NCBI GenBank assembly: GCA_002435365.1
Contig: DJMM01000070.1
Span: 533-11,953, forward strand
Reading direction: 5' to 3'
Source: Ignavibacteriales bacterium UBA6490
GTDB lineage: Bacteria > Bacteroidota > Ignavibacteria > Ignavibacteriales > Ignavibacteriaceae
DNA: 11,421 nt
Part shown: positions 1-7,244 of the stretch, piece after piece
Layout of the letters: each line of letters opens with the position of its first letter
Numbering within the stretch: position 1 is the stretch's first letter
Made by a program: the position numbers and the translations under genes
The notes under the pieces: model-generated
Databases searched by the model: none
Seen by the model: the letters and a program-made list of their open reading frames with translations, nothing else
Told to the model about the DNA's origin: nothing

Positions 1-44
1 CAGGTTAGAATCAGGTTAGAATCAGGTTAGACCGGGGTTAGATT
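1..44. repeat. 11-bp tandem repeat, four units, at the window edge
   Basis: The core GGTTAGA starts at positions 3, 14, 25 and 36, an exact 11-bp period. The first two units (1-11 and 12-22) are identical, CAGGTTAGAAT. The third and fourth diverge outside the core. The array touches the left edge, so its true length is unknown. It lies in non-coding DNA downstream of the STAS gene. The rest of 45-205 contains no convincing gene, only a second copy of the 9-mer ACCGGGGTT (31-39 and 138-146) and the hairpin described separately. The function of the array is unknown; a protein-binding array or simple slippage product are both possible. Confidence 0.75.
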
Positions 45-133
45 CAGCTTTAGTTCCCAAGTGTATCATTATGAAAATAATTTTGCATATATAAAAAAGA
101 TCTGATTTGGCATTATGAATATAGGAATGGTAC

Positions 134-165
134 AAAAACCGGGGTTGAATTAATAATACCCGGTT
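134..165 (-). terminator. Probable intrinsic terminator downstream of the STAS gene
   Basis: Read on the minus strand, AACCGGG (165-159) pairs with CCCGGTT (143-137) around a 15-nt AT-rich loop and runs into a short T tract (138-134). It lies about 40 nt after the STAS stop codon, where a terminator for that transcript would be expected. The loop is long and the T tract short, so this is a moderate call. Confidence 0.4.
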
Positions 166-205
166 GAACCATGATACGGAAGTGAAAAATTAAGAAAATC
201 GAACA

Positions 206-544
206 TCAAGCGGATGAATTGACAGCATCTTCCACATTATCATAAATTTTAAATACCTGGTTGAGTTTTGTATAGCCCAGGATATCTTTCACCTTTTCGG
301 AACAGTTAGCCAGTATCAGTTCCTTTCCGGAATTTTTAAGGATATTATAACCGTTAATTAACATCCTGAGACCGGTGCTGTTTACATATTTAATACCATA
401 CAGGTCAACTACAATGTTAAATTTATTTTCTTTCAGAAGATCGGCGATTTTCACATTGAAAACATCTGTTTGCTCTTCCCCTGTAAGATCCCCGGTAAGC
501 CTGATAACCGCACTCTGTTTTATATAGTCGACACTTATTTCCAA
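206..544 (-). CDS. STAS-domain protein, anti-sigma factor antagonist type
   Basis: This 112-residue protein is a single STAS domain of the SpoIIAA/RsbV type. In that family an unphosphorylated antagonist binds an anti-sigma kinase and frees a sigma factor, and phosphorylation of one serine switches it off. The signature segment VNSTGLRML lies at residues 54-62. Ser56 aligns with the regulatory serine of SpoIIAA (DSSG) and RsbV (DSTG). The aspartate usually before it is Asn55 here. No ATG is available near the N-terminus. The start is TTG at 544-542, preceded four bases upstream by a perfect AGGAGG, which fixes the start. It lies 100 bp after the AsmA-like gene on the same strand and could be co-transcribed with it. 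No kinase or phosphatase partner is encoded nearby, so the target is unknown. Related STAS proteins also serve in chemotaxis-like or lipid-transport systems, so the sigma-factor role is inference. Confidence 0.9.
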   Translation of the reverse strand: MEISVDYIKQSAVIRLTGDLTGEEQTDVFNVKIADLLKENKFNIVVDLYGIKYVNSTGLRMLINGYNILKNSGKELILANCSEKVKDILGYTKLNQVFKIYDNVEDAVNSSA

Positions 545-548
545 TTTT

Positions 549-554
549 CCTCCT
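549..554 (-). promoter_or_regulatory. Shine-Dalgarno fixing the TTG start of the STAS gene
   Basis: On the minus strand the sequence reads AGGAGG, then AAAA, then TTG. It is a perfect anti-16S match in a window where many genes have weak or no ribosome binding site. It supports the unusual TTG as the true start. The 4-nt spacing is on the short side. Confidence 0.7.
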
Positions 555-644
555 GAAAAATTTTTATAGCCATGCTAAAATATAAAATTGTCTGTTAATC
601 TCCCGTTTCCCGGTTGCAAAGTTTCCGGTATCAGGAAAATCCTT

Positions 645-3212
645 TTACTTTTTCTTCCGGAACAGGTTTTTCAGTTTTTCTTCAGCTTCCTTTTTAACTT
701 TATTTGTTAAAGTATCGGTCTGCTTCTGGATTTCTTTTTGTATTTCCTGCTGCACTTCCTCTTTCTTCTGTTCGAACTGCTGTTTAACTTCTTCCTCCAC
801 CTGCTTTGTAATCTGCTGGGTGGTTTCACCCACAACGTTTCCGGCAGAAGTCGAAACTGTCGGATTGTCGATCGTTCCGCCGATATTGGCTTTAACATTT
901 ACACTGTTTGCGGTGATCAGCTGAACATCTTTCCCCAGTAAATTACTTATAGCTTTATTTCCCTGACCCTTCAGGTTTGATGCGGGGATATTAACTCCCA
1001 TTACATAATCCAGCGTCTGATCCAATCCATTTGACCCGGATATATCTACCTGATAATTAAGGACCTGAAAACTAAACGGCGAAATGTAAAGCCTTCCGTT
1101 ATTTATGATAAAGTTTGTTCCGGCATTGTTTATGGCAGGATTTTTCAGTGCATCAAGACTCAATTTTTCTCCTACCACCTGCAGCGGCTTAAATCCCTTA
1201 ATTGACGCATTCTGAAAATTAAAAGATCCCCTGCTGTTAAAGGATTCGAATACCGGCATCATGGACTCGTCCAACCTGCTGGTCAGGCGCATCTTTGAAG
1301 TAAACCTGCCCTCGATGTATTTCGCCATCGGTGCAAACTGCTGAACGCTTACAAAATTCTGATATGCTTCCTTGAATCCGAAGTTATTTATGTCAAGATT
1401 AAACATAATATCCGGGGCTGCCCCTTCGGGTGCATTATAATAGCCGTCGGCAACTATGCTTCCTCCCAGTGTATTCATACTCAGGTTCTTCAAAGTAAGT
1501 CTGCCCTCAGCAATTGTTATAGTACCCCTTACATTTTCAAGGGTGAGGTTATCATAAGTCAGTCTGCCGAAAGCTGAATTCAGTGTGAAATTTATCCGCT
1601 CCGGAATACTCACAGCTGAAATCCGCACTGAATCTTTAGCCGCTTCATTTGTCTTTTCACCGCTCAGGAAAGGATTGACGTCAAAATAGGCCGAAGTTAA
1701 TAAAAGATTTCCTTTAATTGTTCCGTCAGAGAGAACGTAAGATATCATATCCTGAAGCTGACCCTCCGCCTTGAGATCGCTTTTGCCGATCCTGATGTTC
1801 AGATCATTTAAGCTGAATTTTTTCGGAGTAAGGAGAAGGCTGCCCCGCAGAATTTTTATTTCATCAGGCAGTTTATCGGAGGCATAGATAATATTTGAGA
1901 CAGAGATGTTTCCGGATGCCGATAAATTCTCAATGGTCTTCTGATCGGCAACGGCCATTGTTCCTTTTGCCTCAAAATCCGCATTGATTATTCCGGCGAT
2001 ATTTTTTACCCCTTCGAGATATATTGCATTCTTAAGTTTCGACAGGTCAATCCTGCCTTTAACTTTCGTATCGATATAAGGTACGGATACCGGATTTTTG
2101 ACAAGCAGTCTTGCATCGAACGGCTCGCTGCCAAGCTCGAGGTGAAGATTGCTCATATTTATAACTGTCCTGTCGGCATTCCCGCCAGGATTATTTATAT
2201 TCATTTTCATGTTTACATTATTGACCGGGGTAGGAAGTTTTGGATACTTAAATTTTCCGTTATCAACCGATATATCAATATTCATCTGCGGGAGATTTTC
2301 GTCAGTATATATGCCTTTAACAGTGCCTTTCAGGCTCATGCTTCCGGAGGCTTCCAGGTCTTCAAAATTACTGGTATAAACAGCAGGGATAAGTGAGATG
2401 ATATCCTTGAACTTATTATCCACAGAGGCAAACATCATATCCATCTGCACGGATTTTTCCTGCATCTGCACAGATCCGTCGAAGCTCAGGGAAAGATTAT
2501 TAATGCGCATCTCATTTTCCTTAAAGGTAAACTTCCTGGTTTCCATATCAGCACCGACATTCAGTTCCACCCCGATTTTTGCACGGTTAAGGAATTTTAT
2601 GCCGCCCATTTCAACAGTTAGTTCTTCAATGGATGTTTCTGTTTCAAGAATAAAATTATTCTTTGAAAAATCACCGCTGCCCGAATGGTTAAGATTTTTT
2701 ATTGCTGCGAACATTCCGGAAGTATTGTCGAGGTAGACTATATTAGCCCCCTTCACTGAGTATTCTTTCAGACCGAATGAAATATCCGCGGATGAAGTTT
2801 CGGCCGCGGCCAATGTATCAGCCAGTGTAATATTATAATTTGCGACGCTGTCTTCGGATACATAAATAAAAATATTTGGTTCAGTCAGATTAACAGCTTC
2901 AATTATTATTTTATCTCCGCCGATCACGCTCCACAGGTCAACCGTTGCATTAAATTCTTTCAGATACAGCAGCGTATCTCCCTGGAAGGGAGCCTTGTTG
3001 ACAATTGTAAGTTCGTCAATGGATAAACTCAGATCCGGAAAGCTGGAAAACAGGTTTAGCCCCACTCCTTCAAAATTCATTTCCGCATTCAGGTTTTTGT
3101 TTGCTTCCTGTTTAACAAGCGTTACAATCTGGTCTTTAAACAAGAACGGAAGAATTATCATTAAAATGATGATAACCAGTACAATTATGCCGGTAATTTT
3201 TAAAATTTTCAT
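645..3212 (-). CDS. AsmA-like envelope protein with C-terminal coiled coil
   Basis: This 855-residue protein belongs to the AsmA family of large membrane-anchored periplasmic proteins. Relatives are AsmA, TamB and YhdP, members of the bridge-like lipid-transport superfamily in the Gram-negative envelope. Residues 5-24 form one hydrophobic anchor after a short basic N-terminus. The N-terminal AsmA domain follows, with family-like segments SSFPDLSLSIDELTI (56-70) and GDTLLYLKEFNATVDL (78-93). The middle is repetitive beta-rich sequence. The AsmA C-terminal domain lies at roughly 620-790. The last 59 residues (797-855) are a highly charged Glu/Lys/Gln helix ending in RKKK. This looks like a coiled coil and is unusual for a periplasmic protein end. 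The ATG at 3212 gives the expected anchor, but only a weak AAGAAG lies upstream. Transport of phospholipid between membranes is the role suggested for family members; the substrate here is not visible. Confidence 0.9.
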   Translation of the reverse strand: MKILKITGIIVLVIIILMIILPFLFKDQIVTLVKQEANKNLNAEMNFEGVGLNLFSSFPDLSLSIDELTIVNKAPFQGDTLLYLKEFNATVDLWSVIGGDKIIIEAVNLTEPNIFIYVSEDSVANYNITLADTLAAAETSSADISFGLKEYSVKGANIVYLDNTSGMFAAIKNLNHSGSGDFSKNNFILETETSIEELTVEMGGIKFLNRAKIGVELNVGADMETRKFTFKENEMRINNLSLSFDGSVQMQEKSVQMDMMFASVDNKFKDIISLIPAVYTSNFEDLEASGSMSLKGTVKGIYTDENLPQMNIDISVDNGKFKYPKLPTPVNNVNMKMNINNPGGNADRTVINMSNLHLELGSEPFDARLLVKNPVSVPYIDTKVKGRIDLSKLKNAIYLEGVKNIAGIINADFEAKGTMAVADQKTIENLSASGNISVSNIIYASDKLPDEIKILRGSLLLTPKKFSLNDLNIRIGKSDLKAEGQLQDMISYVLSDGTIKGNLLLTSAYFDVNPFLSGEKTNEAAKDSVRISAVSIPERINFTLNSAFGRLTYDNLTLENVRGTITIAEGRLTLKNLSMNTLGGSIVADGYYNAPEGAAPDIMFNLDINNFGFKEAYQNFVSVQQFAPMAKYIEGRFTSKMRLTSRLDESMMPVFESFNSRGSFNFQNASIKGFKPLQVVGEKLSLDALKNPAINNAGTNFIINNGRLYISPFSFQVLNYQVDISGSNGLDQTLDYVMGVNIPASNLKGQGNKAISNLLGKDVQLITANSVNVKANIGGTIDNPTVSTSAGNVVGETTQQITKQVEEEVKQQFEQKKEEVQQEIQKEIQKQTDTLTNKVKKEAEEKLKNLFRKKK

Positions 3213-3314
3213 AATAAACTTCTTTTAAAGTGTGTACATATAATATAAAAATTCCCTGTATAATTAAAGTGAATCCGGATCTGTAAACTCACAACAAGGG
3301 TTTAGGCATAAATA

Positions 3315-3345
3315 TTGCACCTGGCGGGCATATATGTTAAATTTC
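3315..3345 (+). promoter_or_regulatory. Possible promoter for the SRPBCC gene
   Basis: TTGCAC (3315-3320) lies 17 bp before TAAATT (3338-3343), which has an upstream TG in the extended -10 position. The same bases can be read as TTG-N20-TAAATTTC, close to the Bacteroidota form TTTG-N19-TAnnTTTG. Transcription would start about 25 nt before the ATG at 3375. Each box has mismatches and AT-rich DNA gives many such matches, so this is tentative. The divergent region 3213-3374 should also hold the promoter of the AsmA-like gene, which I could not place. Confidence 0.25.
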
Positions 3346-3374
3346 ATTAATTGTATAATAAAGCAGGATAATTT

Positions 3375-3806
3375 ATGGGTCGCGATCCTATTATTAAAGA
3401 AGTTCTGATTAATGCACCTGCATCTGACATATGGAAGGCACTGACCGATAATGCAGAAATGAAAAAGTGGTACTTTGATATAACTGTATTTAAGCCGGAA
3501 AAAGATTTCGAGTTCCATTTTTTCGGCGGAAGCGAAGAAGAGCAGTATCTTCATATTTGCAAAATAACAGAAGTTATACCGGACCGGAAAATTTCATATA
3601 CATGGAGGTATGAAATATTTCCGGTGATAACACGGGTATCTTTTGAGCTGTTTCCGGACGGGAACAAAACCAGGGTCAGGCTTACGCATGAAGGAGTGGG
3701 TGATTTCCCGGCGGGCAATCCTGATTTTGCAAGAAGCAGTTTTGAGCAGGGGTGGGAATATTTAATCGGCACATCTCTGAAAAATTACATTGAAGGAAAT
3801 AAGTAG
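3375..3806 (+). CDS. SRPBCC / AHSA1-family protein
   Basis: This 143-residue protein fits the SRPBCC (START/Bet v1-like) superfamily, AHSA1-like branch (COG3832). These small cytoplasmic proteins have a helix-grip fold and a hydrophobic cavity that can hold ligands. The N-terminal pattern IIKEVLINAPASDIWKALTD (6-25), followed by MKKWYF (29-34), is typical. So are the strand around KISYTWRYE (72-80), the turn FPDGNKTRVRLTHEG (93-107), and a long C-terminal helix from about 117 containing FEQGWEYLIGTSLKNYIE. The domain fills the whole protein, as is normal. AGGA lies six bases before the ATG at 3375, supporting the start. It stands alone on the plus strand between two minus-strand genes. No catalytic residues are known for this branch and ligand or function cannot be read from the sequence. 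Confidence 0.88.
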   Translation: MGRDPIIKEVLINAPASDIWKALTDNAEMKKWYFDITVFKPEKDFEFHFFGGSEEEQYLHICKITEVIPDRKISYTWRYEIFPVITRVSFELFPDGNKTRVRLTHEGVGDFPAGNPDFARSSFEQGWEYLIGTSLKNYIEGNK

Positions 3807-3813
3807 TCTGAAA

Positions 3814-3847
3814 CAAAGGAAGCCGGGATAATCCGGCTTCCTGTTTT
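3814..3847. terminator. Bidirectional intrinsic terminator between convergent genes
   Basis: GGAAGCCGG (3818-3826) pairs perfectly with CCGGCTTCC (3833-3841) around a 6-nt loop. The plus strand continues TGTTTT, and the minus strand continues TTTGTTT. The hairpin lies 11 nt after the SRPBCC stop codon and 33 nt beyond the stop of the oppositely oriented T9SS gene, so it can end both transcripts. Confidence 0.85.
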
Positions 3848-3874
3848 AAAATATTAAAAATTGGACGATGGAAT

Positions 3875-5875
3875 TTACTTCAGAAGAATCATTTTCTTTG
3901 AGATATTAACTCCTGGGGCTTCCATTCTGCATAAATATATTCCGCTGCTCAGTCCTGAAGCGTCGAAGCGGACAACATATTCGCCCGGCTCCTTTACTGT
4001 ATTTATCAGATCTGTCACCTCGTTGCCCAGAATGTCGTAAACTTTAATTCTTACAAGTCCTGTTTTAGCTACATTATATTTTATGGATGTCACCGGGTTA
4101 AAAGGATTAGGATAATTTTGTGAGAGTGTAAAATCTTCCGGGACCGAATTACGGTTTTCCTTAACGCCCACAATATCTCCGGTCATCCAGTTATCGATAA
4201 TATAGCTGTAATTAAAGGCTGATGCTGCAGTATCATAGCGGTAGGGTCTTCCGGTTATGAAAATAAAAGCGCCCTCATTTTCTTTCTGCATCCTGAATCC
4301 CGCAGAATGATTAGGATAAATGGGATATTTGAAAATCGATATGGTAGATGAATCCGAAATTGTAAATAAGTGCACCAGGTTGTTTAAGTTGCCCGGTATA
4401 ACACGCATATTGACAAGATTGGAATCGAGAGCAACCAGGCTATCTATTTGCAGATCTCCGGTGAATCCGGATATTCCTGCGTAGGTTCTTAGTTCAGTGC
4501 TGAAAAACGATGAACCCAATCTTGAAGTAAGAAGAAAATTTCCGCCCAGACCAAGGTAATCAATAACGGTTGACGGTTTAAAAAAGGCAATATCTCCGCT
4601 GTAATTATTTCCGATCCAGATCACTTTGTCATATATTTTCATTGCTGCAAGGGGCACATCTCTTTTGAACAGATGGACTTTCTGCACCAGCGGATTAGCG
4701 AAATAATCGAATCCCTGGTCCCCGAACAGATCCCACACATCAACCTGGTGATATCCATAAGCAGCTGAACCACCGTAAAATCTCTGCATCTCGGGAATAT
4801 AAGTTGATGTACGATAGTCTATTCCATTGACTACCAGAATATCAGCAACTGAAGTAATAATTGTGATAAGGTTGTTCATCAGTCGGGTATGTGAATTCAG
4901 CCCTTCCTTAACTGTTAATTTAACCGTGTAGAAGCCTTCTTCGGAATATGTAAATTCCGGGGAAGGGTCCTGTGAATCGATAGTGCCGTCATTGTTAAAA
5001 TCCCATTCATACTGCAGAGCTGCCGAACTGTCGGAACCGGTGGAATAATCTGTGAAAGAAACGGTTAAAGGAGCGCCGCCAAAATCATCGCTCAGTGAGA
5101 AAGCGGCATTAAGATTATTTGAACTTACAACATCTGTCATTTCCGACTGGTATATCATTTTGCTGAGATCATTCTGTATAAATGATACCACTCTGAGGCT
5201 GTCTAAATTGACATTTTGCAGAAATTCCTGAGAAGGAACATACATCAGTTCTACTTCAACAGAATCACCCGGCAGAGGAATGTCAAATAATGCTCCGTCG
5301 GCATTAGGAAGAATTCTCCGGGTGATTGAAAAATAGGCTGATTCCAATCCCCCTACTCCGGTTACTCTTTTTTCTGTAAGGCCCACCCGAAGCTTTGTAT
5401 TAACTGTGTCGAATACAGTTACATCAGTGGGATCCCGGATTATTTTGACTTTTACATTTATTACATTGTTATGAAATCTTTCGGGAGTAAGGATTATTTT
5501 GAACGGGGCAAATTGCGCGTTTCCGTTTGTTACGGCATTCTGCATACTGGGTTCGTCAACACTTATTGTAGTCCCGTTAACTACAATCCAGGGGACCGAA
5601 TTAACGCCATAATAGCCCCATCTTTTGCTGTTTTCCGCAGCATTCAGCAAATACATTGGGTCATTTGGTCCCGGCCAGTTTACATTATAAACTATATGGC
5701 TTACAGTTTCCGAACCAACCAGATTTGCGGTAGCCGCATTATACCATGCGTTATTAACGGACGCACAGGGTCCGCACTGATAATTTGTATAACGCTCGAT
5801 AATTGATTTTTTCTCATATGGAAATGAACTGGAAATAAACAGTAGAATTGCGATAACAATAAGAATTCTTCGCAT
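3875..5875 (-). CDS. Secreted thioredoxin-fold/PKD protein with T9SS sorting domain
   Basis: This 666-residue exported protein has four parts. Residues 1-19 form a signal peptide (RR then a hydrophobic run). Residues about 22-125 resemble the thioredoxin fold of Omp28-like Bacteroidota proteins, with CGPC at 34-37 and the likely cis-proline loop SVPWIVVNG at 93-101. Residues about 256-340 are a PKD domain with YEWDFNNDGTID (289-300) and FTYSEEGFYTVKLTV (308-322). Residues about 345-560 are an unassigned alpha/beta region starting ADILVVNGIDY, perhaps a glutamine-amidotransferase-like fold. The C-terminus (578-666) is a T9SS type A sorting domain, with SQNYPNPFNP, VYDILGNEVTDL, SGIYLCRM and a lysine-rich end. 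This directs export through the outer membrane, usually with cleavage and surface anchoring or release. GGAGGG lies nine bases before the ATG. An extracellular redox or adhesion role is possible but unproven. Confidence 0.92.
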   Translation of the reverse strand: MRRILIVIAILLFISSSFPYEKKSIIERYTNYQCGPCASVNNAWYNAATANLVGSETVSHIVYNVNWPGPNDPMYLLNAAENSKRWGYYGVNSVPWIVVNGTTISVDEPSMQNAVTNGNAQFAPFKIILTPERFHNNVINVKVKIIRDPTDVTVFDTVNTKLRVGLTEKRVTGVGGLESAYFSITRRILPNADGALFDIPLPGDSVEVELMYVPSQEFLQNVNLDSLRVVSFIQNDLSKMIYQSEMTDVVSSNNLNAAFSLSDDFGGAPLTVSFTDYSTGSDSSAALQYEWDFNNDGTIDSQDPSPEFTYSEEGFYTVKLTVKEGLNSHTRLMNNLITIITSVADILVVNGIDYRTSTYIPEMQRFYGGSAAYGYHQVDVWDLFGDQGFDYFANPLVQKVHLFKRDVPLAAMKIYDKVIWIGNNYSGDIAFFKPSTVIDYLGLGGNFLLTSRLGSSFFSTELRTYAGISGFTGDLQIDSLVALDSNLVNMRVIPGNLNNLVHLFTISDSSTISIFKYPIYPNHSAGFRMQKENEGAFIFITGRPYRYDTAASAFNYSYIIDNWMTGDIVGVKENRNSVPEDFTLSQNYPNPFNPVTSIKYNVAKTGLVRIKVYDILGNEVTDLINTVKEPGEYVVRFDASGLSSGIYLCRMEAPGVNISKKMILLK

Positions 5876-5918
5876 TTTGATTTACCCTCCGGATTTCAAT
5901 AATTACAACATTTGAGGG

Positions 5919-5949
5919 ATAAATTACACTTCTGCGGCGTTATTTCAAA
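5919..5949 (-). promoter_or_regulatory. Possible Bacteroidota-type promoter for the T9SS gene
   Basis: On the minus strand TTTG (5949-5946) is followed after 19 bp by TAATTTAT (5926-5919). This compares with the Bacteroidota consensus TTTG-N19-TAnnTTTG. The upstream box and spacing match; the last two bases of the downstream box do not. The predicted start lies about 40 nt before the ATG, leaving room for the GGAGGG ribosome binding site. The rest of the 196-bp divergent region shows no clear signal for the plus-strand gene. Confidence 0.3.
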
Positions 5950-6071
5950 CAATTTTTTATTTTTTTACAGGCACCCTCTGATTATGGACGAACATCCCTG
6001 TATTTATATAAATAAAGAAATAATTATTATTTTACCTGTTGTATTCTATGAATTATTACTGAGAGAGTAAA

Positions 6072-7235
6072 ATGGCAAAGAGAGGACTTCAGGATCCGGT
6101 ACTCAGGTTCTTTGTTATCATAATCGGGATTGTAGTAATCGGATATACCCTGAAGGAATTATCCCACATATTTCTTCCCTTTATAATTGCATATTTTCTT
6201 TTCTTTACATTTTCACCTCTGAATGAATTTCTCACAAGGAAGAAGATCCCTCTTTTTTTAGTTATAATTTTTGACCTGGCAGTCATGATATTTCTTACCT
6301 GGGGTATCTTCTCTTTTCTTATTGATTCATTCCTTCAGTTCGGAGAGGAGCTTCCGGATTATTACAGCAAACTGAATAATATTGTAAGGGATGCAGCAAA
6401 GGTGCTGGGTGTAAAAGACAGTTATTTCAAGTACTTTTCAATAAAAAGAATTCTATCCCAGATCGATTACAAGCTTCTTGCCGGCGGAATATTTTCCACA
6501 ACCTTTCCATTGATAGGCAGTGTGCTGTTTGTTCTCTTCTTTTATATTTTCATTGTTACCGGACATACCGGCATATATGATTCAATTAGAAGAAGATATG
6601 TAATGAAAAAAGTAAAGCCGGAGATAAAGGCGATACTGAAAAAAGCAGATGACGATACCAGCACTCCTGTTGCACCCGAACTGATTGAAGAAGAAATTCA
6701 TGGCAAGGAGAAGGTACTAAGCGGCACATTCAAAGCTATTACAAAACAGATTCAGAATTATATTTTTGCAAAAGTGCTTTTAAATCTGGCTGCCGGAGTT
6801 ACTGTTACAGGCATATTGTTTTTAATGGACGTTGATTTTCCTGTAATATGGGGGTTGTTTGTATTCCTCTTCAATTTTATTCCGTCCATTGGTTCCGCGG
6901 TTTCCTTAATTCTTCCAGTGCTAATGTCGCTTATCCAGTATGAATCTGTCGGTTTTGCATTAATAACTGCCGGTGTTCTTGCCGGTATACAGACATTGTT
7001 TTTTAATGTACTGGAGCCTATGGTACTCGGTAAACGATTGAATCTGAATCCTTTATTAATTCTCTTCTCTGTTCTGATTTGGGGTTACATCTGGGGGATA
7101 GTAGGTATGCTTTTATCCGTACCTCTGACAGCAGTTATAAAAATTATAATGTCCAACTCGAAGTCCAAGAACCTGATGTTTATAAACAACCTTATGAGTA
7201 AGGAACCTGAAAAGGGGAACGAGGTTCCCCTTTAA
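6072..7235 (+). CDS. AI-2E family transporter (PerM/UPF0118)
   Basis: This 387-residue inner-membrane protein belongs to the AI-2E transporter family (COG0628), whose members include TqsA, PerM and YhhT and export small solutes or ions. Hydrophobic segments lie near 11-26, 31-50, 60-85, 145-163, 235-252, 257-285, 293-313 and 327-358. Family hallmarks are FNFIPSIGS (267-275) and EPMVLGKRLNLNPLLILFS (315-333), followed by GIVGMLLSVPLTAVIK (342-357). NYIFAK (229-234) matches the usual YI..K helix start. The loop at about 180-218 is longer and more charged than usual, with DDDTSTP and EEE clusters. Members are known or proposed to move autoinducer-2, protons/sodium or other solutes; the substrate cannot be told here, and no quorum-sensing gene is adjacent. 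GAGAGAG lies four bases before the ATG. The gene converges on the response regulator with a 9-bp gap. Confidence 0.92.
   Translation: MAKRGLQDPVLRFFVIIIGIVVIGYTLKELSHIFLPFIIAYFLFFTFSPLNEFLTRKKIPLFLVIIFDLAVMIFLTWGIFSFLIDSFLQFGEELPDYYSKLNNIVRDAAKVLGVKDSYFKYFSIKRILSQIDYKLLAGGIFSTTFPLIGSVLFVLFFYIFIVTGHTGIYDSIRRRYVMKKVKPEIKAILKKADDDTSTPVAPELIEEEIHGKEKVLSGTFKAITKQIQNYIFAKVLLNLAAGVTVTGILFLMDVDFPVIWGLFVFLFNFIPSIGSAVSLILPVLMSLIQYESVGFALITAGVLAGIQTLFFNVLEPMVLGKRLNLNPLLILFSVLIWGYIWGIVGMLLSVPLTAVIKIIMSNSKSKNLMFINNLMSKEPEKGNEVPL
7211..7233. terminator. Terminator hairpin inside the end of the transporter gene
   Basis: AAAGGGGAAC (7211-7220) pairs with GTTCCCCTTT (7224-7233) through 10 perfect base pairs around a GAG loop. 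The hairpin covers the last codons and the first base of the TAA stop of the plus-strand transporter. It lies 12 nt past the stop of the convergent response regulator. T runs are short (TTT on plus, TTTT on minus) and partly within the stem, so efficiency is uncertain, but position and symmetry argue for a shared bidirectional terminator. Confidence 0.65.
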
Positions 7236-7244
7236 AAGGAGTAG

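Noticed and set aside
1..44. Telomere-like GGTTAG repeats or a CRISPR-like array
   Set aside because: The unit is 11 bp with a 4-bp linker, far too short for a CRISPR repeat-spacer array and with no cas genes. Resemblance of the core to telomere repeats is superficial and nothing else suggests a linear end.
3354..3359. Perfect TATAAT ahead of the SRPBCC gene as its -10 box
   Set aside because: It would place the transcript start about at the AGGA ribosome binding site, and no -35-like sequence lies 16-18 bp upstream.
3264..3554. A small minus-strand gene antisense to the SRPBCC gene
   Set aside because: It overlaps the well-supported SRPBCC reading frame, has no recognisable domain and its composition looks like an out-of-frame translation.
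6031..6056. TTTACC-N17-TATTAC as the promoter of the AI-2E family gene
   Set aside because: The start would leave almost no leader before the GAGAGAG ribosome binding site and both boxes have two mismatches; in this AT-rich stretch it is not distinguishable from chance.
6072..7235. Quorum-sensing (autoinducer-2) locus
   Set aside because: The family name comes from one member; no luxS, lsr or related gene is present in the window.
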